64,000 nt of DNA from JACCZX01 sp963729165 (lineage in GTDB: Bacteria > Pseudomonadota > Gammaproteobacteria > Burkholderiales > Burkholderiaceae_F). Position numbers and translations under genes: made by a program. The notes beneath the pieces are model-generated. The model did no database searches. It was not told the origin of the DNA and was given only the letters and a program-made list of their open reading frames with translations. This document shows, in pieces, positions 1 through 7,864 of this stretch (positions are counted from its first letter, which is position 1; each line of letters begins with the position of its first letter). The DNA lies in contig CAVSMM010000003.1 of NCBI GenBank assembly GCA_963729165.1, positions 62,001-126,000 of the forward strand, read 5' to 3'.

Positions 1-489
1 GCGCGATCAACCGATATTCCCGCGCAGATCGAGGCCAGCACCGGCCACTTCGATTTGATATTGATCTTCGTCGGCGCGCAACGACGTGATTCGACTGTCT
101 TCATACGCAGTCGGTGCTGCAGGCGGCGGAGCACGCGCTCGATGTCGCGAGTCCGCGCGCGGCGACACGTGGCAGTCATGCCGCCGGCCGACTTGGGAAC
201 CGCGCCGATCTGGGTGTGGCCGCTCGACGCGCTGTTTTCGCACCGCGCTGAAACCGTGCGGCGCGCTTGGCAATACGCGATGCGCGAGCGAGCGAACGTG
301 CATCTGGTGGATTTGCGCATGCCGCGCGACCGCGATCCGTTCCGCATCGCGCCGCGCCGCTATTACTCGCCCGATGGCATTCATCCCAGTGCGGATGGAT
401 ACGCGTTATGGTTTGCGCAAATCACGCGGCAGGTGCCGTTGTTCGCGGAGGTGGGCAACAACGCTGAACGGAGGTTCGTCGATGCATAA
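1..489 (+). CDS. SGNH/GDSL-type hydrolase, C-terminal part (left-truncated, frameshifted)
   Basis: The gene runs in from the left edge. Frame 1 from base 1 reads a strand ending in IFVGA. One base later, in the next frame, it continues as NDVIRLSSY, which is the GxND block of SGNH hydrolases. The last third contains YYSPDGIHPSADGY, the DxxH block V carrying the catalytic Asp and His. At least two frame changes (near 81 and between 100 and 165) are needed to join these blocks, so the sequence has small indels or the gene is decayed. The family hydrolyses ester bonds in lipids or acylated sugars; the substrate cannot be told. The stop overlaps the ATG of the next gene. Confidence 0.6.
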   Translation, partial: ARSTDIPAQIEASTGHFDLILIFVGAQRRDSTVFIRSRCCRRRSTRSMSRVRARRHVAVMPPADLGTAPIWVWPLDALFSHRAETVRRAWQYAMRERANVHLVDLRMPRDRDPFRIAPRRYYSPDGIHPSADGYALWFAQITRQVPLFAEVGNNAERRFVDA

Positions 490-884
490 GAGCAAGCTTG
501 TCGCTGCGGTCATCGATTGCCAGACCGATGATTTGACGGTAGGCAACGCAGTTCTGGAGCGCGGCACTGGGACGAAAAGCGGATCGTCGCGATAACCCTG
601 CCATCGAAAAGTATGTGCGCATCGGAAGCGGCAAAGAAGATTTGATTATGCTGCTGCAGAAGGTGCCGCATCCAAGCCGCGTTCACCTTGACATCGAGTC
701 GGACGATATCGAAGCCGAGGTCGCGCGGCTCGAAGCGCTCGGGGCAAAACGAATCGAGAAGATAAAGACCTGGTGGGTGATGGAAGCGCCGACCGGCCAC
801 CGCTTCTGCGTGGTTCGTCCGCAGCGCGACGGAGTGATGCCGGACGATGCAAATGAGTGGGCTGAGGTTGTAACGAATCCCTAG
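482..884 (+). CDS. VOC/glyoxalase-like family protein (one frameshift)
   Basis: The ATG at 482 overlaps the stop of the hydrolase. The N-terminus MHKSKLVAAVIDCQTDDL is in one frame. From about 543 the next frame continues with FWSAALGRKADRRDNPAIEK and then runs to the stop at 884, so one base is missing near 540. The joined protein of about 133 residues has the beta-alpha-beta-beta-beta pattern of Glyoxalase_6-like VOC proteins, with HLDIESDDIEAEVARLEALGA in the second half and FCVVRPQR at the end. No substrate can be inferred. It sits 2 bp upstream of the PAS-containing fragment and may have been cotranscribed with it. Confidence 0.72.
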
Positions 885-886
885 AT

Positions 887-1039
887 ATGCCCCCACTCGG
901 CGCAGAGCAAAGCGAGCACGGCATCCTTTCCTTTCTGCGTCGCGCGTTCGTGGGGAGTTCGCCTTCGCAGGACAAGAGTGATCCCCCGCATGCGGCCGCC
1001 TTGCTGGCTGCAATCGTTGCCTCGTCCGACGACGCAATC
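887..1039 (+). pseudogene. N-terminal stub of a PAS-type hybrid histidine kinase
   Basis: The ATG lies 2 bp after the VOC stop. About 50 codons can be read, ending in LLAAIVASSDDAI. That is the typical opening of a PAS sensor domain in bacterial hybrid kinases, where it is usually followed by a segment on the pattern of SKDLxGxITSWN. After codon 50 the resemblance stops abruptly and the frame continues in low-complexity Arg/Ser sequence that belongs to something else (see next entry). I infer that this is the front of the gene whose ATPase and receiver end lies at 7247-7853. The sensor remainder, HisKA domain and most of the ATPase domain are missing. Confidence 0.5.
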
Positions 1040-1200
1040 GAGCAGAATGCGAAGCGACGCTCGCCGGGAGCGTTACTTTCAGGCGCCGCCAGCTCTCGCC
1101 GTTCTCGTGCCACTGTTGGATTTCCTCCGTCTGGACGCCGGGTAGGGCAGAGAGAAAGGGCGTATCCAGCGAAGTACGCAAGTTGGAGAGGGTCGATCCT
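1040..1200 (-). pseudogene. Short relic of a conserved protein (antisense fragment)
   Basis: On the minus strand one frame reads LDTPFLSALPGV, then QTEEIQQWHENGESWRRLKV and ASVASHSA. This looks like part of a real folded protein. I recall similar QWxENGExWRRLKVTFP segments in uncharacterised bacterial proteins, mostly from other phyla, but cannot name a family. The resemblance ends near 1040, exactly where the plus-strand PAS similarity ends. It also ends near 1200, where the methyltransferase begins. It is therefore a roughly 160-bp internal fragment between two junctions. Confidence 0.4.
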
Positions 1201-1203
1201 ATC

Positions 1204-2109
1204 TTGAGCGACCAACCGTACGATCCGTCGTTCTTCGAGGCACACCACGCCGCGTCCCTCGCGTCGGCGCGGGAAGTGATCGCCCTCGTATTGAATCTCG
1301 TGGGTCCGACATCGGTTGTCGACGTGGGATATGGGACCGGCACGTGGCTGTCGGTCGTCAAGGCCTCCGGGGTCTCGGACGTCTTAGGTATCGACGGCGA
1401 TTACGTGGACCGCACCGCGCTCGAGATCGACCCAAGCGAGTTCATGGCCGCCGACTTGTCCGAGCCGTTAGCGCTCTCGAGAACCTTCGACCTCGTGATG
1501 TGTCTCGAAGTCGCGGAGCATCTTCCGGCGGAGCGCGCCGACACGCTCGTCACATCCCTCGTCAGACTCGGTCCAGTGATTCTCTTCTCCGCAGCAATCC
1601 CTCTCCAAGGGGGCACCGCACACGTCAACGAGCAGTGGCCAGAGTACTGGGCACACCAGTTCGACGCAGGGGGATTCGACGTCTTCGATGCGATCCGGCC
1701 ATTGGTGTGGCGAAACGAACGCGTGGAACCGTGGTATGCGCAGAACACACTCCTCTACATCCGCCGTGGGCAACCGCTCACCGCGAAGTTGGAGACGTGG
1801 CGTTCGTCGCCAGGGAGGCTCTCGCTCGTGCACCCTCGCTTTTTCATGGAGGCGCGCTCGAAGGCCGAGGCCGCGTTGCGGGGATATGCTTGGTCGGAGA
1901 AAGAACGAGCCAGACTACGGACCGAGACCGAGCACCTCACCGTAGAAATCGAGCGCCTCACCGTAGAAATCAAGCGCCTCACCGTAGAAATCGAGCGCCT
2001 CACCGTAGAAACCGAGCGGCTCAGGGAACAGATGACGTCATTCTGGGCGCTCGTGAAGCAATTGCTTCGACTCGTCCTCGCTCCTGTGCTGAGTCGGAAG
2101 GACAGTTGA
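1204..2109 (+). CDS. Class I SAM-dependent methyltransferase with C-terminal coiled coil
   Basis: The first 180 residues form a class I methyltransferase. Motif I is VVDVGYGTGTWL, where the usual first Gly of GxGxG is Tyr-shifted. Motif II is around LGIDGDYVDR and the later motif is DLVMCLEVAEHLP, typical of Methyltransf_11/23 enzymes that act on sugars or glycans in polysaccharide loci. The C-terminal 80 residues are charged and contain four perfect heptads predicted to be a coiled coil. The last 20 residues are hydrophobic and basic and could touch the membrane. TTG at 1204 is chosen because sequence upstream belongs to the antisense relic; TTG at 1183 is in frame and also possible. Role is inferred from the neighbouring glycosyltransferases. 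Confidence 0.75.
   Translation: MSDQPYDPSFFEAHHAASLASAREVIALVLNLVGPTSVVDVGYGTGTWLSVVKASGVSDVLGIDGDYVDRTALEIDPSEFMAADLSEPLALSRTFDLVMCLEVAEHLPAERADTLVTSLVRLGPVILFSAAIPLQGGTAHVNEQWPEYWAHQFDAGGFDVFDAIRPLVWRNERVEPWYAQNTLLYIRRGQPLTAKLETWRSSPGRLSLVHPRFFMEARSKAEAALRGYAWSEKERARLRTETEHLTVEIERLTVEIKRLTVEIERLTVETERLREQMTSFWALVKQLLRLVLAPVLSRKDS
1933..2016 (+). repeat. Four tandem 21-bp repeats encoding heptads
   Basis: Four head-to-tail copies of a 21-base unit close to cgcctcaccgtagaaatcga-g differ at only a few positions. Each encodes one heptad of the pattern (H/R)LTVE(I/T)(E/K), with Leu and Val/Ile at the a and d positions of a coiled coil. A fifth, degraded unit follows (RLREQ). Copy number of such in-frame repeats changes easily by slippage, so the rod length of this methyltransferase may vary between strains. 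Confidence 0.9.
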
Positions 2110-2171
2110 AGGTGGTTATCGTTCCGCGACTTCCGTCTCCAGCGCGATCTCAGGGTTCATCTGGCTGACCC

Positions 2172-2307
2172 CTCCGGCTCGAGGTGCGCGGCCACTGCAA
2201 ACCCGAGCCGCGCCTGCATGCCGCTCGAGTACCGCTTGACTGGCGTATCGATGAAGGCGCGGATCTCGGCGAACTCCATGATCTCGTCGAGTTTGCGCGT
2301 GATAGTA
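2172..2307 (-). pseudogene. Relic of a polysaccharide ABC exporter ATPase (Wzt/TagH type)
   Basis: On the minus strand one frame reads KLDEIMEFAEIRAFIDTPVK followed by RYSSGMQARLGFAVAAHLEP. This is the stretch around the ABC signature of exporters for O-antigen or capsule, where RYSSGM holds the signature. In intact proteins the next residues are the Walker B strand (ILLVDEVLAVGD). Here the similarity stops after HLEPE and a stop follows a few codons later. Upstream it stops near 2307. Only about 45 codons survive. It shows that the island once carried, or was copied from, an ABC-dependent polysaccharide export locus. Confidence 0.7.
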
Positions 2308-2344
2308 GTATTTCGGCTCGATCTGTTTGCTAGGAAATCATTTG

Positions 2345-3532
2345 ATGGCGAGTGCGATTCTGGACATCGACCTCGAGCATCTGCCGGAGGAGATCACCGG
2401 CCTCTCCGCTTACGGGCGCGCACTTGTATTGGTGCGTGTTCGAGGCCGTCCGGTCGCACAGGTGACAGTTCCCGTTCATGACGGACGGCTCGGTCAAGCT
2501 GAATTGGCTGACGCTCTCGTAAAAGCTGCGGGCTGGCATCTTTGGAAGCAGTGGATTCACGACTATCTCGGCTGGGAGGATTCCACCCTGACCCGCGCCG
2601 ACCCCCCCACGGCAACGGTAGCGATCTGTACGCGGGATCGTTCGATCGATTTGCGCCGCTGCCTCGACGCGCTCCTGCAGCTTCCTGACGATGGCCAGGA
2701 GATCATCGTGATCGACAACTGCCCGTCGAACGATGCCACCAAGAAGGTAGTCGAATCCTGCGCCCGCGTGCGATACGTTCTCGAGCCTCGCAAAGGGCTC
2801 GACGTTGCGAGGAATCGCGCCGTCCGAGAGGCTCGTCACGGAATCGTGGCGTTCGTAGACGACGACGCCATGCCCGATCGCGGTTGGCTTCGCGCGTTGC
2901 TCGCGAACTTCGATGATCCCATGGTCGAGGCCGTCACTGGCCTCACCATACCCGTTGAACTTGAAACAGACGCTCAAGAGACGCACGAGCGCCTCAGCTC
3001 GTTCAACCGAGGTTTCGAGCGGCGAGTGTTCGACGCGAGACGATTCAATCCGGCGGCTGCGGGTCAGATCGGCGCTGGCGTCAATATGGCAATTCGCCGC
3101 TCGGTCTTCGATCAGATCGGACTATTCGACGAAGCGCTCGACGCTGGGACGAAGAGCCGTTCCGGAGGGGACACGGAGATGCTAGCGCGAATTCTTCTCT
3201 ACGGCTACCGCATCGTCTACGAGCCTCGCGCGCTCTGCCGGCACCGACATCGACGAACCTGGCGGGAGCTTCGCCAGATGTTTTATGGGTACGGCATCGG
3301 CGTCTACGCGTGGTGGACGAGTTTCGCGATGTCCCAGAAGTACCCCTGGATGATCGAACCGGCCGCCTACTGGTTGTTCGGGAATCAGATTCCTGCGTTG
3401 CTCCGTGGCGTACGACATTGGCATCGAGGCGCTCCGCTCGATCTCGCGGTGGCGGAGCTGGCGGGTTGCGCGGTAGGACCATGGGCGTACGCGGCGGCAC
3501 GTCGGACCGCGAAGCGGGAAATCGCCGGATGA
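2345..3532 (+). CDS. Glycosyltransferase family 2 protein
   Basis: Residues about 95-320 form a GT-A fold GT2 domain: TVAICTRDRSIDLRRCLDAL at the start, IIVIDNCPSND, the metal-binding VDDDAMPD, and GGDTEML with the downstream acidic motif. The first 70 residues are a separate small module (ALVLVRVRGRPVAQVTVP) that recurs in both following genes. The C-terminal 70 residues are hydrophobic and probably membrane associated. ATG at 2345 is preferred over upstream TTG 2327 because AGGA lies 9 bases before it. The stop overlaps the next ATG (ATGA), so the two are translationally coupled. It presumably adds a sugar to an undecaprenyl- or protein-linked glycan; acceptor unknown. Confidence 0.87.
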   Translation: MASAILDIDLEHLPEEITGLSAYGRALVLVRVRGRPVAQVTVPVHDGRLGQAELADALVKAAGWHLWKQWIHDYLGWEDSTLTRADPPTATVAICTRDRSIDLRRCLDALLQLPDDGQEIIVIDNCPSNDATKKVVESCARVRYVLEPRKGLDVARNRAVREARHGIVAFVDDDAMPDRGWLRALLANFDDPMVEAVTGLTIPVELETDAQETHERLSSFNRGFERRVFDARRFNPAAAGQIGAGVNMAIRRSVFDQIGLFDEALDAGTKSRSGGDTEMLARILLYGYRIVYEPRALCRHRHRRTWRELRQMFYGYGIGVYAWWTSFAMSQKYPWMIEPAAYWLFGNQIPALLRGVRHWHRGAPLDLAVAELAGCAVGPWAYAAARRTAKREIAG

Positions 3533-4842
3533 ACCTGACACCACTTCGGATAAGCATCGCGATCACCGCGCGGCCGCAGAGTTCGACCGTTGCGCGGTTG
3601 CTCGACGCGCTCGCCTGTCAAACGGTGGCGCCGCAGGAGTTCGAGGTCGTCGTCGCGCTCGGTGACGGTGACGATCCCGCGGCACTGCGATCCAAGGCGA
3701 CCCCATTTCGACTGAAAGTTGTCACCAGCCGGCCCGGCCGTTCCGCCGCGCGAAACGCGGCTGCCCGGGAGGCGTCGAGTCCGTTGCTCCTGTTCCTGGC
3801 GGACGACCTCGATCCGCGCGCGACTTTGATCGATGCGCACCTCGCCTCCCACGCCAAAGTCCCTGGCCGGATCCTGGTCGGTGCCTACGCTCCGTCTCCT
3901 GCTTCGTCGTCGGTCCCGGCGCCATATCTGGCGATGGCCGTGCGTGCGCAATGGCACGATGTCTTCACCGCACTGCGCCGCCGAGACCATCGGTACAGTT
4001 TCCGCGACTGCCTGGGAGGGAACCTCTCGATCAGCACGGAGCTGTTCGATCAGCTTGGCGGATTTCGCGAGGAGTTCGTTGGCCCGCGCGGGGATCACGA
4101 GCTTGGTGCGCGGGCAATCCTGCGTGGTGTTTCGATCGGGTTCGTTCCAGAGGCGGCTGCGCTGCGGCTGCACGCCGCGCCGACCAGCGCCCGCGCCGCC
4201 TTCGCACAGGCTCGAGACGAAGCGCTCGGTGACGCGCTGCTCGGGTCGCTTCACCCTGGCCTGCGGGTCGCGCTTCGGCTGTCTGACGTCGGTGCGCCAA
4301 CCACGCTGTTCGAACGCCTCCATCACCGATTGACCTTCGAGTTTCCACGTATCGCCGATCGCTTCGCAGGCTTGGTCGCGACGTTGCTGATCGTGGCTGA
4401 ACGTCTTCAACTGCGATCACGCTGGTATCGGATCTACGAATGGCTCGAACGACACTGGTACCTGCGCGGTCTTGTCACGCGGTTTGCCACGCGCGAGGCT
4501 CTCGATCGGTTTGTATCGGAGGGCCGCGCGGCGAATCGGGCGGCTTCGCCGTCCGTGGTGGATCTCCGACACGGCATCGATCACGCCACCTCTGAGATCG
4601 ATCGTGTGCGGCCCTCGAGTATCCACATCGTCTTCGACGACACGGTCGTCGGCGACATCAAGCACGTTCCGGGAGCGGAACCACTGCGCGGCATTCATCT
4701 TCGGGCCGCCCTTGCGAATGACTTCGTCACGCCGCTGTTTCAAGTACTGACGAAGGCGACTGCAGCGGCCGGGCCGCCGACGCATTGCCGGCGATCTTCC
4801 GGCCGCCGTTGGCCGCCTCTCGGGGTTCTCTCTGGCCACTAA
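3529..4842 (+). CDS. Glycosyltransferase family 2 protein with C-terminal extension
   Basis: The start ATG overlaps the previous stop by 4 bases. Residues 1-230 give a GT2 domain: RISIAITARPQSSTVARLLD, the nucleotide-sugar region VVTSRPGRSAARNAAAREA, metal site FLADDLDP, and GPRGDHELGARA. The remaining 200 residues include a helical region and end with a copy of the small beta-rich module also found at the N-termini of the flanking glycosyltransferases (IHIVFDDTVVGDIKHVP). The last 25 residues are Arg/Gly/Pro rich and unlike a folded domain. A one-base error near 4770-4790 could instead join this module to the next gene. GT2 assignment is firm; substrate is not. Confidence 0.82.
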   Translation: MNLTPLRISIAITARPQSSTVARLLDALACQTVAPQEFEVVVALGDGDDPAALRSKATPFRLKVVTSRPGRSAARNAAAREASSPLLLFLADDLDPRATLIDAHLASHAKVPGRILVGAYAPSPASSSVPAPYLAMAVRAQWHDVFTALRRRDHRYSFRDCLGGNLSISTELFDQLGGFREEFVGPRGDHELGARAILRGVSIGFVPEAAALRLHAAPTSARAAFAQARDEALGDALLGSLHPGLRVALRLSDVGAPTTLFERLHHRLTFEFPRIADRFAGLVATLLIVAERLQLRSRWYRIYEWLERHWYLRGLVTRFATREALDRFVSEGRAANRAASPSVVDLRHGIDHATSEIDRVRPSSIHIVFDDTVVGDIKHVPGAEPLRGIHLRAALANDFVTPLFQVLTKATAAAGPPTHCRRSSGRRWPPLGVLSGH

Positions 4843-4843
4843 G

Positions 4844-7150
4844 GTGCTCTCGCTCGACCTCGCCGAGGCGATTGGTCCGGTACTGGGGACCGAGCGATAC
4901 CGCGACGTGACCGTCCTGGTCCGCTTTGGGCGGCACGTACTCGGATGGGTGCGGATTGCGAATCAGACCGGTGATCACACCATCCCCGCAGCCCGTCTGA
5001 GCGAAGCGGTGTACCGGGAGCAGGGTCTGCGTCTCAGTGAGCTCCTGATGATCGAGCGGCTTACACACGCCGAAAGGTCCAGCGCGCTGATACCGGTGAG
5101 CGTGGTCGTCTGTTCTCATGGACGTCCACATCTGCTCGATTTCTGCCTTGCAGCGATCGCCGTCGCCGATTCCGACGCCGTCGATCTCATCGTCGTCGAC
5201 ACGTCGACGGATTGGCACGCTGCGGAGACGATCGCCGCTCGGCACGGCGCCCGCTTTGTTCGCGAGACGGCGCGGGGCATCGATGCGGCGAGGAATCGCG
5301 GGGTGGCGGAAGCCAGACACGACGTCATTGCGTTCACCGTCGATCGCGCGCGCCCCGATTCCAACTGGCTCAGTGAGATTGCCCGAGCGTTCTGCGCACC
5401 CGACCTGATGGCCGTCACTGGACTCGTGGCGCCGTTAGAGTTGGACACGCTCGCCCAATCGCATGTGCAAAGCTGGTTCGGACCGGTAGCGAGTACTGAA
5501 CGCTGGACCTTCCGTGGATCCGAGCTGAGGAGCATCGATTGGATTTGGGCGCGGCACATGGGGTCTGGCGCCAACATGGCGTTTCGCCGCTCCATGTTGT
5601 TGGAGCTTGGCTCGTTCGACTCGGGACTGAGCGCGCCGATGGGGGAGGACGGAGCCGGCGACAGTGACATGCTCGTGCGCCTATTGAACCGGGGTCATTT
5701 GCTCGTCTACCGACCCGATGCTGTTGTCTGGTATACGCACGATCGTGAAGTCGCTTCGGCACGTCGTCTCATTGGAGCCAAAGCGGCTGCGCAGGGGATG
5801 CGGCGGATCGCCGTGCGCCGCTCAGGAATCGTCGGTGCGCGCGCACTCCTCGGATTCGCTTTTGGTTACATCGGAAGACTCGGGTGGCGATTATTCCATC
5901 CGGGCAAGCGTAGCCGCAGCTTGGTCATGGCCGAACTCTTCGGTACCCTGAGAAGCCCTTGGAGCTACTTGACACGCCTCAGGCCGACCGACGCCGCCCG
6001 CTTCGAGACTGTCAGTGTTCACCGCAAAACGCCCGCCCAGAATTATCCGACCGTCTCATCGCCAGCGACGGCCATCAGGATGTCCGGTCCAGGAGCGATG
6101 CGCGTGCACATCGTCCGAACTGGTTATGCTCATTGGGGGCGGTACTCCGGAATGAACCAGTTCATTCGCCATCTCGATCCCGACCGCTTCGACGTTCGGG
6201 AGCATTTGGCACCAGAACACAGAGGGAGTTCCAGCAGTAGGAATTCAGCGCTTCGAGGTTGGCTGCGTCATCGCATTCAACGCAACGGCATGCCCTGGTA
6301 CAACTCTTCCGACTTCGAGGCCGAGATGAGGACAGCGTTGTACTACTGCGGAGTGAGGCAAGTCGACCTTCTGCACTATCTCGATGGAGAACACTCCGCC
6401 CAATTCCTGCCGCGATGGTCACGCAGCTGGGCGCGCCGGCCGAAAACCGTCGCCACTTACCATCAACCTCCGGACGTTCTCGTCAATGTGATCCGTGCCG
6501 ACGTCGTTGACGCGATGGATCAGATCACGGTGGTCTGTCCCGAGCAGGCCGAGTTCTTCGCCGGGCTTGTACCCGTCGAGCGGATTCGCCTCACTCCCAT
6601 CGGCATCGACACTGATTTCTTCACGCCTGCTCCCGATCGTCCGAGGGGCGATAGATTCCGATGCCTGACGGTTGGTCACAACTATCGTGACTTTGCGGCA
6701 ATCCGAGCGACGGCCAGGTTGCTGCAGGACGATCCAACGATCGAATTTCACGTCGTATCCCCTCGACCCACTGGCTTGGAAATCCTTCCGAACGTGAAAT
6801 GCTCCAGTGGTCTGTCGGACGCCGAACTTCTAGCCGTTTATCAGGAGAGCGATCTCCTGTTCATTCCCCTCACCAAGGTCACGGCGAACTTAGCCGTACT
6901 GGAGGGGATGGCGGCCGGTCTTCCCGTGTTGTCCACCGAACTTCCAGCGATGGGGCTATACCTCAACGATCAGTGCGCCACGCTCGTCGCCAGGAATGTG
7001 CCGGGAGATTTCGCTGACACGATTCGCTACTTAAGCCTCCATCGAGAGCATTCCATCTCGATGGGTCGCTGCGCTCGGGTCAGGGCGAAAGAATTCGACT
7101 GGCGGCGGATCAGCGCCTTGTTCGCCGACGTCTACGAGTCCCTTGCGTGA
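4844..7150 (+). CDS. Two-domain glycosyltransferase: GT2-like plus GT4
   Basis: GTG at 4844 follows the previous stop by one base. Residues about 1-70 are the shared small module (VLVRFGRHVLGWVRI). Residues 80-330 are GT2-like (IPVSVVVCSHGRPHLLDFCL, LIVVDTST), but the usual DDD metal site is replaced by FTVDRARPD; the later GDSDMLVRLL motif is kept. Residues about 425-768 are a GT-B fold GT4 domain: MRVHIVRTGYAHWGRYSGMN, the hinge PIGIDTDFFTP, and the C-terminal donor-site motif LAVLEGMAAGLPVLSTELPA. At 768 residues it is a natural fusion of two transferases, though the GT2 half may have lost catalysis. Its stop shares GTGA with a following truncated gene. Confidence 0.85.
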   Translation: MLSLDLAEAIGPVLGTERYRDVTVLVRFGRHVLGWVRIANQTGDHTIPAARLSEAVYREQGLRLSELLMIERLTHAERSSALIPVSVVVCSHGRPHLLDFCLAAIAVADSDAVDLIVVDTSTDWHAAETIAARHGARFVRETARGIDAARNRGVAEARHDVIAFTVDRARPDSNWLSEIARAFCAPDLMAVTGLVAPLELDTLAQSHVQSWFGPVASTERWTFRGSELRSIDWIWARHMGSGANMAFRRSMLLELGSFDSGLSAPMGEDGAGDSDMLVRLLNRGHLLVYRPDAVVWYTHDREVASARRLIGAKAAAQGMRRIAVRRSGIVGARALLGFAFGYIGRLGWRLFHPGKRSRSLVMAELFGTLRSPWSYLTRLRPTDAARFETVSVHRKTPAQNYPTVSSPATAIRMSGPGAMRVHIVRTGYAHWGRYSGMNQFIRHLDPDRFDVREHLAPEHRGSSSSRNSALRGWLRHRIQRNGMPWYNSSDFEAEMRTALYYCGVRQVDLLHYLDGEHSAQFLPRWSRSWARRPKTVATYHQPPDVLVNVIRADVVDAMDQITVVCPEQAEFFAGLVPVERIRLTPIGIDTDFFTPAPDRPRGDRFRCLTVGHNYRDFAAIRATARLLQDDPTIEFHVVSPRPTGLEILPNVKCSSGLSDAELLAVYQESDLLFIPLTKVTANLAVLEGMAAGLPVLSTELPAMGLYLNDQCATLVARNVPGDFADTIRYLSLHREHSISMGRCARVRAKEFDWRRISALFADVYESLA

Positions 7151-7246
7151 GCACCACGTTGTCCAGTGGGCCGCCGATTGCCGACCACACGCGGGTGGTC
7201 CCAACCGGCATTTCGGATCGACTGCTCGTCCCTGGGACGAGTCTCC
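7147..7246 (+). pseudogene. Truncated next gene of the glycan operon
   Basis: GTG at 7147 overlaps the glycosyltransferase stop (GTGA), the same coupled arrangement as between the earlier genes. About 33 codons can be read (STTLSSGPPIADHTRVVP, then TGISDRLLVPGTSL) before the sequence switches near 7246 to histidine kinase. The fragment is too short to name. It marks the right border of the island as cutting through a gene. Confidence 0.4.
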
Positions 7247-7853
7247 GCCGTGTTTGTTCGATCTGTTTACGCAGGTCGACCGTTCAATCGAGCGCTCCAC
7301 CGGTGGTCTAGGCATCGGCCTGACGTTGGTGCAGCGACTGGTCGAACTGCATGGTGGCAACGTCGAGGCCCGAAGTAACGGGCTGAACGAAGGCAGTGAG
7401 TTCATCGTCTGCTTGCCGGCGTTCGGGCACGCGAGCGAAAGTGCCTGGGCGGTCGGCGACGACGAGGCGGTGCCGAGCGCGCGCCTTCGCATCCTGGTTG
7501 TTGATGACAACGTCGACGCGGCCGATACGCTTGCAGAAATCCTGCGCGCCTCGGGCCATGACGTACATACCGAATACGACGGTACTGCTGCGATTCGCGC
7601 CCTGCAGTCTCACCGCGCTGATGTCGTATTGCTAGATATCGGATTGCCGAAGTTAAACGGTTACGACGCGGCTCGCGAAATTCGCGCCATTGATCCGCAA
7701 AAACCTGTGGTGCTGGTGGCCGTCACCGGTTGGGGCCAGGACGAAGACCGACGGCGCTCGCGGCTAGCAGGCTTTGATCATCATCTGGTGAAGCCGGTCG
7801 ACCCTGCATTGCTCGACCGAATTCTTGCGTCGGTTGTACGTAACGCTGCCTGA
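7247..7853 (+). pseudogene. Hybrid histidine kinase, C-terminal end (ATPase tail plus receiver domain)
   Basis: From about 7252 the frame reads FDLFTQVDRSIERSTGGLGI and GLTLVQRLVELHGGNVEARS. These are the F box and G2 box at the end of a HATPase_c domain. They are followed by a complete receiver domain from about 7490: ILVVDDNVDAADTL, phospho-acceptor Asp in VVLLDIGLP, Thr in VAVTGWG, and Lys in HHLVKPVDP. The H box, N box and all sensor domains are missing upstream because the island occupies that place. No start codon serves this piece. As it stands the protein cannot be made as a kinase; the receiver alone might still fold if translated. Confidence 0.78.
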
Positions 7854-7864
7854 AGCGCGCGAAG

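Noticed and set aside
887..1207. 106-codon plus-strand frame as a complete small protein
   Set aside because: Only the first ~50 codons resemble protein (PAS opening); the rest is the reverse of the antisense relic.
510..1361. Long minus-strand open frame of 283 codons
   Set aside because: It runs antisense through the VOC gene, the PAS stub and the start of the methyltransferase. Only the 1040-1200 part looks like protein, so it is not one gene.
1933..2016. Tandem repeats considered as a CRISPR-like array
   Set aside because: Units are contiguous without spacers and are in frame inside a coding region.
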